The position numbers and the translations under genes were made by a program. DNA of 64,000 bases from Lojkania enalia (taxonomy: Eukaryota; Ascomycota; Dothideomycetes; Pleosporales). The notes under the pieces were generated by a model. That model saw only the letters and a list, made by a program, of their open reading frames with translations. It was not told where the DNA came from and searched no databases. Shown here one piece after another: positions 1 to 12,304 of this stretch. Every line of letters starts with the position of its first letter. The stretch's first letter is position 1. Where the stretch lies: positions 1-64,000 of the forward strand of contig ML986626.1 in the NCBI GenBank assembly GCA_010094045.1, written 5' to 3'.

Positions 1-96
1 TGGTGTAGAGTGGTGGTGTAGAGTGGTGGTGTAGAGTGGTGGTGTAGAGTGGTGGTGTAGAGTGGTGGTGTAGAGTGGTGGTGTAGAGTGGTGGTA
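1..96. repeat. 13-bp minisatellite
   Basis: About 7.4 head-to-tail copies of the 13-bp unit tggtgtagagtgg run from the window edge to about position 96 with almost no divergence between copies. The array probably continues beyond the left edge, so its full length is unknown. It lies about 230 bp beyond the 3' end of the DJ-1-like gene. Near-perfect copies suggest recent slippage or unequal exchange. Confidence 0.95.
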
Positions 97-328
97 CGAG
101 GTTGGATTAGTATGGATGTAAGGAGGCGAAGTGCCCAAATCCAGATTCAAGATAGGAGGGGCTTGAAAAGGGATCTATAGACTTTGGCAGATTGATGATG
201 ATAATGATTAGTAAAACGAAACCATATTCCAGCCACCCTTCTTGGGGAAAATTTTTTCTTGTTTCTTACAGCCTCAGGTCGGCTCGAACTGCCTACATAC
301 TTACCTACCTACCCCCTCTCATCCCATT

Positions 329-1309
329 CTATTCCATCTTTTTCTGCTCGGCCCCCCAAATGGCGGCGAACGGGTCGTCGGTCTCGTCCTTCTGTCGCCG
401 GTACTCGATGAACATGGCAATGTAGTCGGCCACGTCCTCGCCGTAGATGTCTGCGACGAGGGCGAGGGCGGCGTCGATACCTGCGGCGACGCCGGAGGAC
501 GTCCAAATGTTGCCGTCGCGGACCCAGCGCGCGGTCGGGATCCAGTGCACGTTGGGGCCGGTAGAGGATACCTGGTGGACGCCAGTTAGTTTTGTGTGTG
601 AAAGAAGGAAGGGGATGGTTTGAAGAGGAGGCGGGGAGAGGGAGACATACCCATGCCCAGGCCTTTTTGTTCGAGGTCGCGTTACGGCCGTCCAGGATGC
701 CGGAGCGGGCGAGGATGGTGGCGCCCGTGCAGACGGAGACTATGTATTGGACCTGGAAACGCACGAATTAGTATAACTTAAACTCCGGAAGTTGATTAGG
801 AAGAGCAAGGAGGGTATGTTACTTACTTTTGGATACATGGCCTTAACAAAGGCGATTTCTTCTTCCAGTGGCTCTCTTGTTCCGCCGCCACCGGGCACTA
901 TCAAGACGTCGATGTTCCCTTCATCTGCATGCTCATCGGCGTCTTCTGCGTAGTCCTGCTGCTTGGCCAGCACGTCGGCGAAGGTGGTTGTCGGGACTAT
1001 TTTCTCGCCGAAGTCGCCGTGCGACATGTTCATGGTAGGAGTCGTCTTGGGGATCGTGGATACGGGCTCCAGCGTGCCGCTGATGACTTGCAGGTGCATG
1101 GGTAGTTGATAGACCATGGCGAGCGAGTTGAGGACGTCAAGTGGGCCGAAGACGTCGAGCGCTTGGTAGCCAGGGAAGACAAGCATGGCGTAGTTGGTGG
1201 GGAGGCGCGTGGTGTTGGTAATCTGGGGTTGGGTGGGGATGCTGAGGACTGGGAAGAAGAGGAGGGATAAGAGGGTAATGGCTTTGGGGATGTGCATTTT
1301 GAGGGTCAT
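329..1309 (-). CDS. secreted DJ-1/PfpI family protein
   Basis: Three exons, 1309-827, 752-651 and 571-329, joined by phase-0 introns of 74 and 79 bp (donors gtaagt and gtatgt, acceptors ccag), encode 275 residues. The DJ-1/PfpI fold is recognisable: YAMLVFPGYQALDVFGP near residue 40, an IDVLIVPGGGG strand before the first junction, and the nucleophile elbow VSVCTGATILA with Cys about 169 just after it. Cys-type members include isonitrile hydratases, glyoxalase III-like enzymes and AraC-like regulators; the substrate here cannot be told. The N terminus (MHIPKAITLLSLLFFPVLS, from the second ATG at 1297) looks like a signal peptide, so the protein probably enters the secretory pathway, which is unusual for this mostly cytosolic family. 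The first ATG at 1309 adds only four residues. Confidence 0.88.
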
Positions 1310-2846
1310 TATGAGGGATAGGAAACTTTTTGGAGGACAATGAGGTATAATAGTTTCTGAATAAAAGATATGTGAGCTATATCACAGGTTTTAAGAATTT
1401 TGAAGAGTTGTGGATCTCTTTTAGATGACTGGTATGGAATGAACAATAATGTTTGAACAATAAAACAATGAAAACTAATAGACAGAGATAATTGTTCCTG
1501 CGGGAATTGCGCGCTAGACGAACGAATTGTTATCAAAACAAAAGGAAGTGCATACTTGCTATTGATCTTTCTGCAGGGTCGTGGACTCTTATGCATTTTA
1601 TAAGTATAGGGACTGCGAAGCTGCACTGCGAGGTAGTATGGTATCCCCTCGGAAACCTTGCAATTTTGGATACGGACGTTATAGTAAACATGGACTCCAG
1701 GCTTGCATTTCATCTACCTTGCCGCAACCCACTGGTCCACCTTCCCTCAGTGTCATATGCAAAGCGATCCTTCTGACGCGCTAAGATAGTTGTAGATAGG
1801 TCAAGTGACTCGAAACAACCTCGCTAAGGCTGTAAAGACAATGAAGACTTGATGTCGTTGCACATTCTGTCCCAGGAATTATCAAAACAACAAGAATCGA
1901 GTCGTTTGGGCTGCGCATATTTGAGAAGTTTGACCGGCTAAGTACTAGAAATCCTCCTGCTGTGCATTAACTGTGGGGAAAGACGTGGGGTTTTGTGTGA
2001 CGGACAGTGAGGCCAGGGTTAAATATATGAGGTTGAGGGGTCGAGAGCGAATCTATATATTAGCCTGTAGGCGGAGAGGTATGAGTGAGGTGTGCATAGC
2101 AGTGTCTGATTGGATCAGCACGCCGATTTGGGCGGATGAGCATTGTAGTCTCCTAGCATAGGGCGTCCAATCCTGGATCTCGGCGGAGTGTATTCTAGCC
2201 TCATGCGGGCCTATCGTTGAGACGGTGCATGCCGTGTGGGGAAATGACCGCCTTCAGGCGTCGCACCCCAACTTTGCCTAGAGTGCGAGCGGACAGCAAC
2301 TAGTTCACTCCGTGTTCGTGTAGAGTAATGTATTTCCAGGTTCTCTGAAGTATTGACTGTCTTGTCTGAGTTGTGAAGGTCGTTCTGGAGTGGTTTGGAC
2401 AGCATTAAATACGGCCCGAGCCAGGATTCTATAGCATCTTAACGTGACGCAGTCGGGGATTTAATGGCCACCAAAATAATTAAAGTCAGTGGAGGTTGAA
2501 ACACGCGCTGCACGTGTGCTCAACTATTTTAGCGAAATGACTCCTGCCAGACTGATTGGCTCAAACGTTTCCGAACAGTACTTATGAGAAGTGAAAGAAG
2601 TAATTGAGAACAAAGAAGAATATTGATTCAAAGAAAAGGGTATCAGATGACTCCAACGAACAATGCATTGAAGGGACGTTCCCTTGACGTGATTCCTCCG
2701 AGTTGATCGTCACGTCGGACATGCAGCTCTACGTCCGAGCAGGCCACACATCCGACGCCATCTATGCTTGCAGTTATGGTGCCATAGGACTTTTTCCCTT
2801 GTCAATAAGAATGGGTGGCGATAGCTACATATATACAGAGGATATT
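1310..2846. other. intergenic stretch, no gene seen
   Basis: Only short ORFs without family resemblance occur on either strand, and base composition is mixed and moderately AT-rich. The first few hundred bases should hold the promoter of the DJ-1-like gene. The right end abuts the 5' end of the LINE element. I see no RNA gene or repeat. Confidence 0.6.
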
Positions 2847-2946
2847 CATCTCGGACATTCTTTTACTCGAACCGCGGACACTCGCTTAGCTAGTTCCCGC
2901 TGCAAGGCGGTCCGCCCGGACCACCGAACCTTGTGCCGAAGCCCCG

Positions 2947-4310
2947 ATGGCGACGTCAGATTCTGACCACAACCCATTGACACCACCCCCTGCGCCAGCA
3001 AAACGTACCAGGAGGCGGATAACAAAGGCACCTGATATACTGCAGCAGCCCCCAACAACGAGGGCAACAGTGAGCTAATCTATACAGGCTGAGCGCAGAG
3101 CTATAGTACTGCTGTTACCGTAGAACGAGGAACCTAATAGTATACAGCAACATCTAGAGTAATATAAACTACTACTACCTTATACTAGGGGTGTATCGAC
3201 CTCTTCTCGACAAGCTCTTAATAGTAGTAGTACCGGGATAGGGGAGCTAGCTAAACTTATTACGAGCCTAAAATAGACGATAGTATAATAAAATAATATT
3301 ATTATAAACTAGAATAAGATTATTAAAGATATTTAAAATAACCGCGTAATATTCTAAGTAGAATAATAGAATTTTAAAGACTAGATTATAGAACTATATA
3401 AAATTATATACTCTCTTTAAACGCAGCTTAACACCTATTTAACTAAAGCGCTGTTAAGATATATATAGATAGTAGTTATAGCTAGCGGATAGTAGGTAAG
3501 ATTAGGTATAAGGCCTTTAAGGTCGACGAATAGAGGAAGGGTTAATAAGAAGAATAAACGACAGCTAGTAATTAATATTAGCTAGATAAGAGACGATATA
3601 ATAGAGAAGGTAGCGACTATAGAGGCGGCTAAGTAGATAATCTAGTAAAGTATAAATAGGGTTAAAAGTCTTATAGGAACAATAGTAAAAAACTTCTATA
3701 TATAGCGAGTGAATAATAATATAAGTATAATTAAGTTCTCAGTTAATAAGAATAAGGAGGTGGTAGTCTAGTAGGTAATAGTAGACTAGTTTAAACTAAC
3801 CCTACCAGGTGTAAGGCTAGTAGGACCTAAGTAGTATCTGATAAAAGTAGACTAGATTAAGGTAGCTTTAGCTATAGATATAGAGAGTAGTAAAGTAAGT
3901 AGGTTAGTAATAGAACAATTTAGTATAGAAAACAGAGTAGAGGTATATATAATATAATAGCTAGGGTAACTAAGGCTTAGAGGATAGTATACATCAGCAG
4001 TAGTTAAGGTAGTAATAAAGGAGGAGGCTGAAAAGCTACTAAAGTTAGATAGTATAACGTTTAGAGGAGGGGGTATTATAATATTATAATTTAAGGAGTA
4101 ATGTATACTAGTAGCCTACTATAAATATAGAAGGTTTAGATATAGAGTAAGAAACTATATATAATAAGAGGCATGCGATATATATAGGTAAGAAGGGTAC
4201 TTATATTATAAGATAGTTAACCTGTAATACGTTAACTGCTAAGGCCTGTATTAAATATTATACTAAGAATACCTAGAATTTAAAAAAGAGATAGGTAGGA
4301 TCCTTATATA
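2947..4310 (+). pseudogene. LINE ORF1 (gag-like) remnant
   Basis: An intact start remains: ATG at 2947 opens a 42-codon frame rich in Pro, Lys and Arg (MATSDSDHNPLTPPPAPAK and onward) that ends in TAA near 3074, where RIP damage begins. Beyond that, stops occur every few codons in all frames. Near 4100-4290 the plus-strand translation still shows the spacing of two or three CCHC zinc knuckles, with several Cys codons changed to Tyr (TGC/TGT to TAC/TAT), as expected of RIP on the complementary strand. The family role of such proteins is RNA binding in the retrotransposition particle. No product is expected. Confidence 0.75.
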
Positions 4311-4319
4311 TTAATACTA

Positions 4320-7300
4320 TAAATAGAGAACTTTAGATCCTTTAGGTAAATATAAAAAGAACTAGAGAAGCGTAGCACGCGCTTTATAATAATATAATAC
4401 TAGCCAACTTTTACTTTATTTTAGAGTAGGAACCTAGATACTTTCTAGAAGAGGGAGAAGTAGTACTATATAGCACGAATCCACGCTAGATAATATATAT
4501 ACTATATAGTAGATAAGAAGAATAGTACTTAGTTTAAACATGTATCTAGATATTAAAAGATATTAAAGCTATATAGTTATATATAGACTTAGCAGATATT
4601 ATAGTTATATAAGTATATATAAGTAGAAGAAAACTAATAATAGTATTAGTATATATTCTAGACATATCTTTATTAATAAGAACTAGAGAGGAGAATCTAG
4701 AGGAACTTAGTAGTAGGCTGTAAGTAATTAATAGGCTAGTATAGTAGGAGCGACTATATAACCCGCATATAGAGGTAGTAGTTACTAGTAACTTCAACCG
4801 ATATAACCTACTATAGGGAGGAAGTTATATTAATAGTATAGTAAGCTAAGAGGATAGTATACTAATTATTAACTTTATAGTAGAGCTATTATTATAGAGC
4901 CTTCTACTAGTAGAACTAACTATATTTATTAGTAATGCGGGACACTCGTCGACTATTAATCTAATACTTATAACAGCCAGGTTAGTAGAGGACCTAGTTA
5001 AGTACTTAATCTAGAAATATAAGTATAGGTTAGACTATAAGGCTATATAAACGCGCTTTTATATAGATATAGAAAAGAAAGAAAGCTAGAAGAAGCTGCT
5101 GTTTAAGAACGCGCTGTAGGATAAGATTTGATAGATAGTTAAGTAAGAAAAGAAAGCAGGCTTTCTAATAGAAGATATCGAGGAGATAGCTAACCAGCTT
5201 ATACAGTAGGCGACTAAGGCGGTAGAGATATACTATCTAAGGGTGAGACCGTCGCGGTATATAAAGTAATAGTAGAATAAGAACCTTACAGCGCTAAGAA
5301 AGTTATATATATACTGGAGAAATAGAGTATATACGATGCAGCGGTAAGGAAGAGAGGATATAAAACTATATAATACAGCAACGAGAGTGAAAAGACTCTT
5401 CTATAAGATAATCCGACAGTACCGTAAGTAATACTAGAAAGTATTCCTTAATAATAATAATAATATATAGAAGGTAGCTAAATATCTAAACTCTTAGGTA
5501 AGTAGCTTATTTACTAGAATACTACTAATCTAAAAGATTAGCTAAGAGGGAGGAATTACTATAGAGGATAAAGAGATAGGATAAGAACTACTCTATATAT
5601 TCTTCCCTAGCCTGCTGCTATATAAGTATAAGGAAACGCTGATAATATATAATTAACTCTACTGCGAGCTGATAGTTAAGTATAAAATAAAAGCAGCCGT
5701 CTTTAAAGTAAACCTAGATAAGGCGCTAAGAAGAGATAGCCTACTAGTAAGAGTATAGAGAGAGCTGTAGTTGGTTTTAGATAATAAGATTATGTAGCTA
5801 TTCGCGAGATCTCTCAAACTAGGAAAGGTATTAAAGAAGTAGAAGGTTATAAAGATTATACTGCTATAGAAGCTAAATAGAAAAGACTATATAATAGCTA
5901 ATAACTACCAGCTAATCTTACTACTACTAACGCTAGGTAAGGCGCTCGAGTTACTAGTAGCTAAGAGGATAGTATACTTAGTAGAGGAGTATAATCTCTT
6001 ATCTAAAATATACTTTAGCGCGCGGAAGTAGAAGGTAATAATATATATACTATTATACCTTTATAAAAATATATTTAAGGCTTAGCGCGGAAAGAAAATA
6101 CTATTACTAGTTTTATTCGATGTTAAGGGAGCATATAATAATATAGCTACTGAGCTAGAGATTAGAAGATTATAGTAGTAACAGATCCTAGAGAAGATTA
6201 TATAGTAGGTATAGAACTTCTATATAGAATAATAAGTATATATTCTTATTAACGGTAGGATAATAGAAGTATAGAGTCTTCTATAAGTAGGTCTTCTATA
6301 AGGATCCGTACTTACTTCTATTCTTTTCTTCTTTTTTAATATAGACCTAGTACAGAGTACTCTATAATATAGTAGCTTAATAGCGTTTATTAACAACTAC
6401 TTAGTATAGGTTATAGGACGGTTAGCTAAGGAAAATACACGGATTATCCAGGATGAAGTAATTCTGATATTAGAGAAGTAGGAGTATACTAGTAGAGCCT
6501 AGTTTAAGGCAACTAAGATGAGTTTTATTTACCTTATATAATATAAAGCGGTAGGTAGAGATAGTATAATACTATTATAGTTTAAAGGAAAGGAGATCGT
6601 ACTAAAAGATAAAGTTAAGCTACTAGGCGTTATACTAGATAAGAAGCTGAGGTTTAAGGTCTACCTAGTAGATAAAGTAGGTAAAGTAACAAAAGTAGCG
6701 CTAGTATTACATAGGATAAAGGGATTATAACTTAAAGTAGTTAAGCAGCTAGCGTAGAGTATAGTACTACTAGTAGTAGACTATATATTACTAGTATAGT
6801 ACCTAATCGCGACGCATAATATAAAATAGCTTCTTTTATAGTTATAGAGGATTACAGTATAGGTAGTAATTAGAGGATTTTATATAGTAGCCCTATCTAT
6901 AGTAGAAGTAGAAATAGGCCTGCTCCTTATAGAATAGAGACTAAGGAAGTAAACAATTACATTCTAGGTCTTAATCTATAAACTAGGTTAGTTATATCTC
7001 TACTAGATGTTTAAGTAATAACAACTATATATAAAGTATTAATCCCTACTTATAAGGGTAGTAGAGATATATATAGACGTCTAGATAGATATAGTACTTA
7101 AAGTTAAACTATATATATATCTACTATAGGTAGAGCAACCTAAGGTAGTAATATATAAGGATAAAGAATAGGCACGAGCTATTATAAGAAACTACTAGTT
7201 AGGACAGGTAGATATATATATAGACGTATTAGTATAGAATAGTAGAGTAGATATTAGAGTATATACTAGACTATCGTAAATTTATATCTCGAAGATAGTA

Positions 7301-8236
7301 GTAAGCTTAGACTAGACGGACGTATACTTAACCGAACTGCTAGTAATTAGTAAAGCTACTAACTAGCCGTAGGGCCTGTTATATATAGCTCTTAATAGAA
7401 ATAGTCAGCTTATACCGGTATTAAGTATTAGGATCTTCTCTAACTTATAATTAGCGCTCCTGTTAGTATATAATTAGTAAGCTAGTACGTATTAAGTTAC
7501 TATAATAGAGATTATTAAGAAACTTTAGATAACTAACACTATACTATATTAGATCCTAGGATATATAGGGATTAAGGGAAATAAGTAGGTAGACAGACTA
7601 GTAAAGGAAGTAATAAGAGAAGAAAGCGAGCAGCTACTACAGTAAGATAGAGTACTATAGTATCTGATACGGTTAGCACTAGAAAGAGCTAATATAATAA
7701 TAGGACCGCCCCTACTAAAGTAGGAAGAGAAGGGAAAGTTTACGCGGAAGATTAATGCGGTATTCTATCTAGGTAAGTTAGTAGAAATATACCAACAGCT
7801 AAATAGTAATAAGGCGGCTATTATCACGTAGCTATAAACGGGTAAGATGTTCCTTAACAAGTATCTCTATAAGATTAAGGCTGCAGATACCGTAGTATGC
7901 GAGTATAGATACAAAGAGTTAATAGCACACTTTCTCTTCTCGTATAGAAGGTAGAGACAGTAAAGAGCTAAGCTATAATAGCAGCACGGACAGCGGTTTG
8001 GCGAGCTATTATACGCGCTGGGAGGGTACTCGAGTAGATAAGAGGGAAGCGGGCAGAGTATAGACGGACCGATTTAGTACTAGAAGCTAGATATAGAAGC
8101 AGTTAGGGCGACGATTGAATTTGCAAAGAGTATAGGGCGGCTACAACCAAAGGTACAAGATAAAGCAAGTAGAGATAAAGGGGAAGCAGATAAGCGGAGG
8201 CAGCTGAGGGTCTCCTCTTCTGCCTCGTAGGCGTAG
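4320..8236 (+). pseudogene. LINE ORF2 (endonuclease-RT-RNase H) remnant
   Basis: Ignoring stops, the plus strand reads through a degenerate endonuclease (FNRYNLLxGGS for the GDFNRH motif near 4790; NAGHSSTINLIL near 4930), a reverse transcriptase (NNYQLILLLLTLGKALE near 5905; LFDVKGAYNN near 6115; GLLxGSVLTSILFFFFN near 6290; AFINNYL near 6385, where FxDD has become FINN), an RNase H with a GYIGIKGNKxVDRLVKE segment near 7560-7610, and a terminal CEYRYKELIAHFLFS Cys/His segment near 7900. Domain order and motifs match Tad1/CgT1-type fungal LINEs. Dozens of TAG codons and the loss of the catalytic Asp pair rule out activity. Confidence 0.85.
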
Positions 8237-8330
8237 AATGATGAGCTGTCTATAAACGCGCCTCAGCCAGTGCGCTGCCGATTAAGAGGCGCACGACGCT
8301 GGAAATGCCCTGCAGACGCGAGGCCATAAC

Positions 8331-8882
8331 TAGCTATACAGCTTATCCTGCATACGGTAGTATATTACTTTCCTTTTCTTTCCTTTGTTGAGCATGGGGT
8401 TAGGTATTGGATGAGCAGGTCTCATAGTTGGCTTTTGAAATGGAGCAGGCATAAGGAAGCACAATGTATATAGCTGGCGCTTTGTAACGGCCCATACCCA
8501 TAGGGTGCATGGCCATAATAGAACACACACACACACACACACATGGTGCCATAGGGCCAATCCCAAGAGGGACAAAGAATTTTGAGGCGGGTTTCCCCCA
8601 ATGTGTTGAGAGAGGGAGCGAACGTAATAATCAGCCTAGCGATTATTAGCCCAGGCCAAGGCGTACAGTGTTTCTGCGATTTGTGCAGTGACGCAAGCGG
8701 CCCAGGCGCTTGCCTATCGTGAACTTTCCCACACCTTCCGCCACCAATTTCGGCGTGCAACAGACACCTGGTCTCCCTCCTCTCGCTCTCAATGTGCGGC
8801 TATTTTGACATTGTATCCAGTGCCTCTACGAGGTAGATTCTGATTGCTTTGAGAAGCCTCCAACTCGCCGCACAGCCCCACC
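8331..8882. other. intergenic, upstream of the MFS gene
   Basis: This 550-bp stretch separates the 3' end of the LINE from the MFS start and should contain the MFS promoter. It carries an (AC)n run at 8523-8543. Short ORFs on the minus strand read through that run and have no other support. No gene is seen. Confidence 0.6.
8523..8543. repeat. (AC)n dinucleotide microsatellite
   Basis: About ten uninterrupted AC units lie between the LINE 3' end and the MFS transporter. Likely length-polymorphic. Confidence 0.95.
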
Positions 8883-10701
8883 ATGGGTGGTACGCGGCCC
8901 TTAGTCGACTCACGGCGGAAGTCATCGACACTGCATTACCAGACCTTCCCAACAAAGCCGCCGACATCACGGGGTCGTCCACTCTCATCGTCTCCCCCTT
9001 CGCATGGCCATTCCGACTCGGACGAATACCGCAATGAATCGCCGCTACCCACGAAGCAACTTGCCGTCCTCGCCGTCATCGCTCTCGCCGAGCAAACCGC
9101 CCTGAACTCGATAAGTCCATATCTGCCGGAGATGGCCACCACATTCCCCGAGGTGAAGGAGGGCCAAGCTGGGCTATACGTTGGTGTGATTGCGTCGTCG
9201 TTCGCCCTTGCTCAATTCGCAACCAACTACTTCTGGGGCTGGCTGTCCGATCGCATCGGCAGGAAACCCGTCATCTTGCTTGGGACGGTGCTTACTCTAG
9301 CATGCTTTGTTGCCTTTGGATTCTGCAGAACGCTATGGCAGGCCATTGTTGTGCAGGTGTGCATGGGCCTGTTCAACGGGAATGCTGGAGTAGTGTCTAC
9401 ATGCGTGGGCGAGATCACAGATCGAAGCAATCAGTCACGGGCCTTCACCTATCTACCGGTCGTCTACGGCCTCGGCGCCATCACAGGTCCGATTGTGGGC
9501 GGTGTCCTAGTGTTCTACGAGAGCCCGTTTCACAAGGGGCAAAAGAACTCGCATCCGTACCTCTTGCCAAATCTCTTTTCCGCCGTGGTGCTTGCGATAG
9601 ATCTCATTATTTGCATGATGTTCTTGGAAGAGAGCCTAGAGGAAGCAAGAGATCTACCTCCGCTAGGCAAGCGGATAGAGAATCTGTTCTCGTGGTTATG
9701 GCAGTTTACCAGCTCAACGAGACCAACATACGTCCGACGGCTCATGGGCAAGAGACATCGCCACCGTCATCACCATCATCTAGATGGCGTTCAGGAAGAG
9801 GATGAGGAGGATCGTCAAGATGGGGACGAGTCTAACCATAGCTCCCCGGAACTTTTTCCCAACGCCAACGCCGAACAACTGACAAGCCGGGAAGTTTTCA
9901 ATCGTGACACAATTCTGCTGCTCGTAACGTATTTCATCTTCCAGCTTGCCAACATCTCGTATAACTCTCTGTATCCCATTTTCAGCGAAGAACAGCCACC
10001 CACCGGCCGAGGTCTAAAGCCTGAAGAAGTAGGACTCTCATTAGCATTTGCTGGGGTAATCACTATCCTATTCCAGATCGGCATCTATGGGAAGATCCGG
10101 GAGAAAATCGGCAATAAAGTTACGTACCGGATCAGTTTAGGGGCTTTTGTCATTGCGTTTCTACTTATGCCCTGGGTCGGATACAAAGACGACGCACCTT
10201 CGAAAGGCATGGGCTCTGGTAAAGGATGGTTGTGGACAGAACTCGGTGTTGTCTTGGTCATCAAAACGGTTGCAAGTGTTGGTGGTCTCACATCCGCATT
10301 GCTCCTAGTAAGCAATCTTTCTAATGATATGTGTGCTGTGTATCGTTCGCTAACATTTCTAGATTACCAATTCAGCACCAAACCACTCGGTGCTCGGTGC
10401 CCTCAACGGTCTCGCACAAACACTCTCTGCGGCCGGTCGGGCGATTGGGCCGTTTATTTCCGGCTCCCTTTTCACAGCAGCAACATCAATTCAACCTAAA
10501 GGAGAGGCCCTCGCTTTTGGCATTTTCGCTGGAGTCTCATGCGTGGGATTCCTCTTGAGCTTTGGCATTCGTGGAGGAGGACTAGAAGCCGAAGGATGGA
10601 GTGACAGTAGCGAAGAAGAGCAAGATGAAGAGGAAGAGGTGGGAACTGGCGACGAGGAGGGAGAGAGCTCAAACGAGCGGACAGGATTCCTTCGGAAATG
10701 A
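8883..10701 (+). CDS. MFS transporter, ZIF1/YCR023C-like
   Basis: Two exons, 8883-10307 and 10363-10701, with a 55-bp phase-0 intron (gtaagc...ctaacatttctag), give 587 residues. The protein has twelve predicted membrane segments in two halves joined by a long charged loop. MFS motif A is clear in the first half as GWLSDRIGRKP, and the junction restores ITNSAPNHSVLGALNG followed by GRAIGPFISGSLF, typical of the fungal YCR023C / plant zinc-induced-facilitator branch. The central loop contains RHRHRHHHHLDG followed by an acidic run, and the C terminus is strongly acidic (SSEEEQDEEEE); both faces are likely cytosolic. A His cluster beside acidic residues suggests metal sensing, but the substrate is unknown. 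ATG 8883 lies in the context accATGG. The gene converges on GH131. Confidence 0.88.
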
Positions 10702-11035
10702 GGCATGTGAGCATGGCGTTACATTCATATGCATAATGAGCGCGGCGTACGGGGCCTTGTATTCGGATTTTCCAGAAACGGAGCGCGTATGCATATATAC
10801 GGTCATTATTGGCCTTGGTGTGGGATCGGTCTGTATATTTGGAACGCATGCATTTCTCGTTCTTCTTAAGAGGCTGTAATTGGTCACATTCGAATCCATA
10901 CAACCTTCTCAGTGGTCACTCGTGCAAGTTCTTTGTCACGCATTAGTCAACACCTATTAAATAGATACAGCTCACAATACTTATCAGGCTTCTAGACAGC
11001 TACATATATTGTCCATATAGTTTCGTCCGACTGCC
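10702..11035. other. convergent intergenic spacer
   Basis: A 334-bp spacer between the 3' ends of the MFS gene (+) and the GH131 gene (-), presumably holding both 3' UTRs and poly-A sites. No gene seen. Confidence 0.6.
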
Positions 11036-12304
11036 TCACACAATCCCACAGTCCCCCGGGTGTCCCTCAATCTGCCAAATGCCACCCAACACCAGCCCCT
11101 CATGGATGCCCCATTCCTGTTCACCTTCGTACAAGAAATTGGTCAGATTCGCTCCCACTGGCCGTTTCTGGATCCCGATATGCGTCTCCCCCAATGTCGT
11201 CGGCGCCTTGCCGCTTAGATTATTTAGTAGCAAAGGCGTCATTACCTTAAGAGGATCCGAGCCACTAGAATACAGGACTTGCATATGATTAGAATCGTAA
11301 TCGAGGTACAAACCAATATTATGCCATACATTCCGTGCAAACGGAGCCAGGAAATAAGTCTGTATTGGAACGGCCCATTTGTAGCCTTGTAGATACAATA
11401 CCTCTCCGACGTCTAGCATATTCTGCGTCACGCCTTCATCTTGATATCCGAGGATTTGGCCGTAGTGCTCGGGGCCTTGCATCGGTACGCCGATTTTTAG
11501 GGACCAGAAGTCGGCGAGGTAGTCCTGGGATTCGTGGAAGGCAAGCAGGTATTCGTGGGAGAGGTTTAGGGGACGGGAGGGTGAGGTATGGAGGGAGAAG
11601 AACCAGGTTTTTTGGCCGGTGATAGTAGAGGGGTTGTTATTGATTAGGAGCTCGGAGCGGCGGAGAGCGGTTTCGGGGCCTTCGGATGAGGAAGCGAAGA
11701 TTGAGCGGTCGCTAGGAGGGACGGGTTAGGGAATGCTTAGTATATTATTTACAGGTTTTGGTGCTTTTGGGATATGTATTTGGTGGGTTGGAGAGATGAG
11801 AGTTGGTGGAGTTAAAGTTTTTGTGTGAGTCTTTCGGACATGGCCTTACGAGATGAGTGCACATCAGGGGTATTAGAGTCTTAGAAGACATGTCGCTCTC
11901 TAAATGGGACCAGGTGAGTGAAACGGTGAGTAGAGGCGTACTTGATAGTGACCTCGATTGCTTTCGCTCCCACTGCTTTATCATACTATGAATGTCAATT
12001 CCTGCGACCCGAATCAAGTGAGTTTCCGCATACGATGGAGGGTTCTACTTCAGGGAACGAGATTACTTGATCCCAGGCTACGTCTGCACAGCAAACTCTT
12101 CAGCGCTCTTCAAGCGGATCGCTCTCTGCGCGTAAACTTACTCTGGCCCAGCACGTACTTGGGATTGAATGGGCTTTGGGCTGAAGTGAAGAGCGCTTTT
12201 GTGGCGTTCTGCGCTATGCGCCCTTCAAATGTCATTGGGCATAGAGCCGCTGTTGCTCCCGTCCCGGCGGGGATGGCCGATAGAAGAAATACGAAAATCA
12301 TCAT
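11036..12304 (-). CDS. secreted glycoside hydrolase family 131
   Basis: Four exons, 12304-12142, 12083-12034, 11985-11942 and 11711-11036, encode 310 residues. MMIFVFLLSAIPAGTGATA is a signal peptide, followed by the GH131 opening LCPMTFEGRIAQNAT and SPFNPKYVLGQ. The splices restore WDQVISFPEVEPSIYDK, then KAIEVTINDRSIF and GPETALRRSELLINNN, each conserved in this family; the large last exon holds the rest of the beta-jelly-roll (QKTWFFSLHTS, HEYLLAFHESQDY, WGIHEGLVLGGIWQ). GH131 enzymes cleave beta-1,3-, beta-1,6- and beta-1,4-glucans and help plant-associated and saprotrophic fungi degrade cell walls. There is no C-terminal cellulose-binding module: the chain ends at GHPGDCGIV. The third intron is long (230 bp) for this genome. 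Confidence 0.88.

Larger units (their letters stand above)
2848..8330 (+). mobile_element. RIP-degraded Tad1/CgT1-like LINE retrotransposon
   Basis: A 5.5-kb non-LTR element on the plus strand with eroded ORF1 (gag-like, zinc knuckles) and ORF2 (endonuclease, reverse transcriptase, RNase H, terminal zinc knuckle). From about 3080 to 8100 the sequence is saturated with TA dinucleotides. Glutamine CAG codons appear as TAG, and GTG/CTG as GTA/CTA, the strand-symmetric C-to-T pattern of RIP acting on CpA. The first 230 bp and last 160 bp are GC-rich and scarcely mutated. Boundaries are approximate, set where composition changes; I could not identify a target-site duplication or a clear poly-A tail. 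The element cannot move by itself. Confidence 0.92.
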
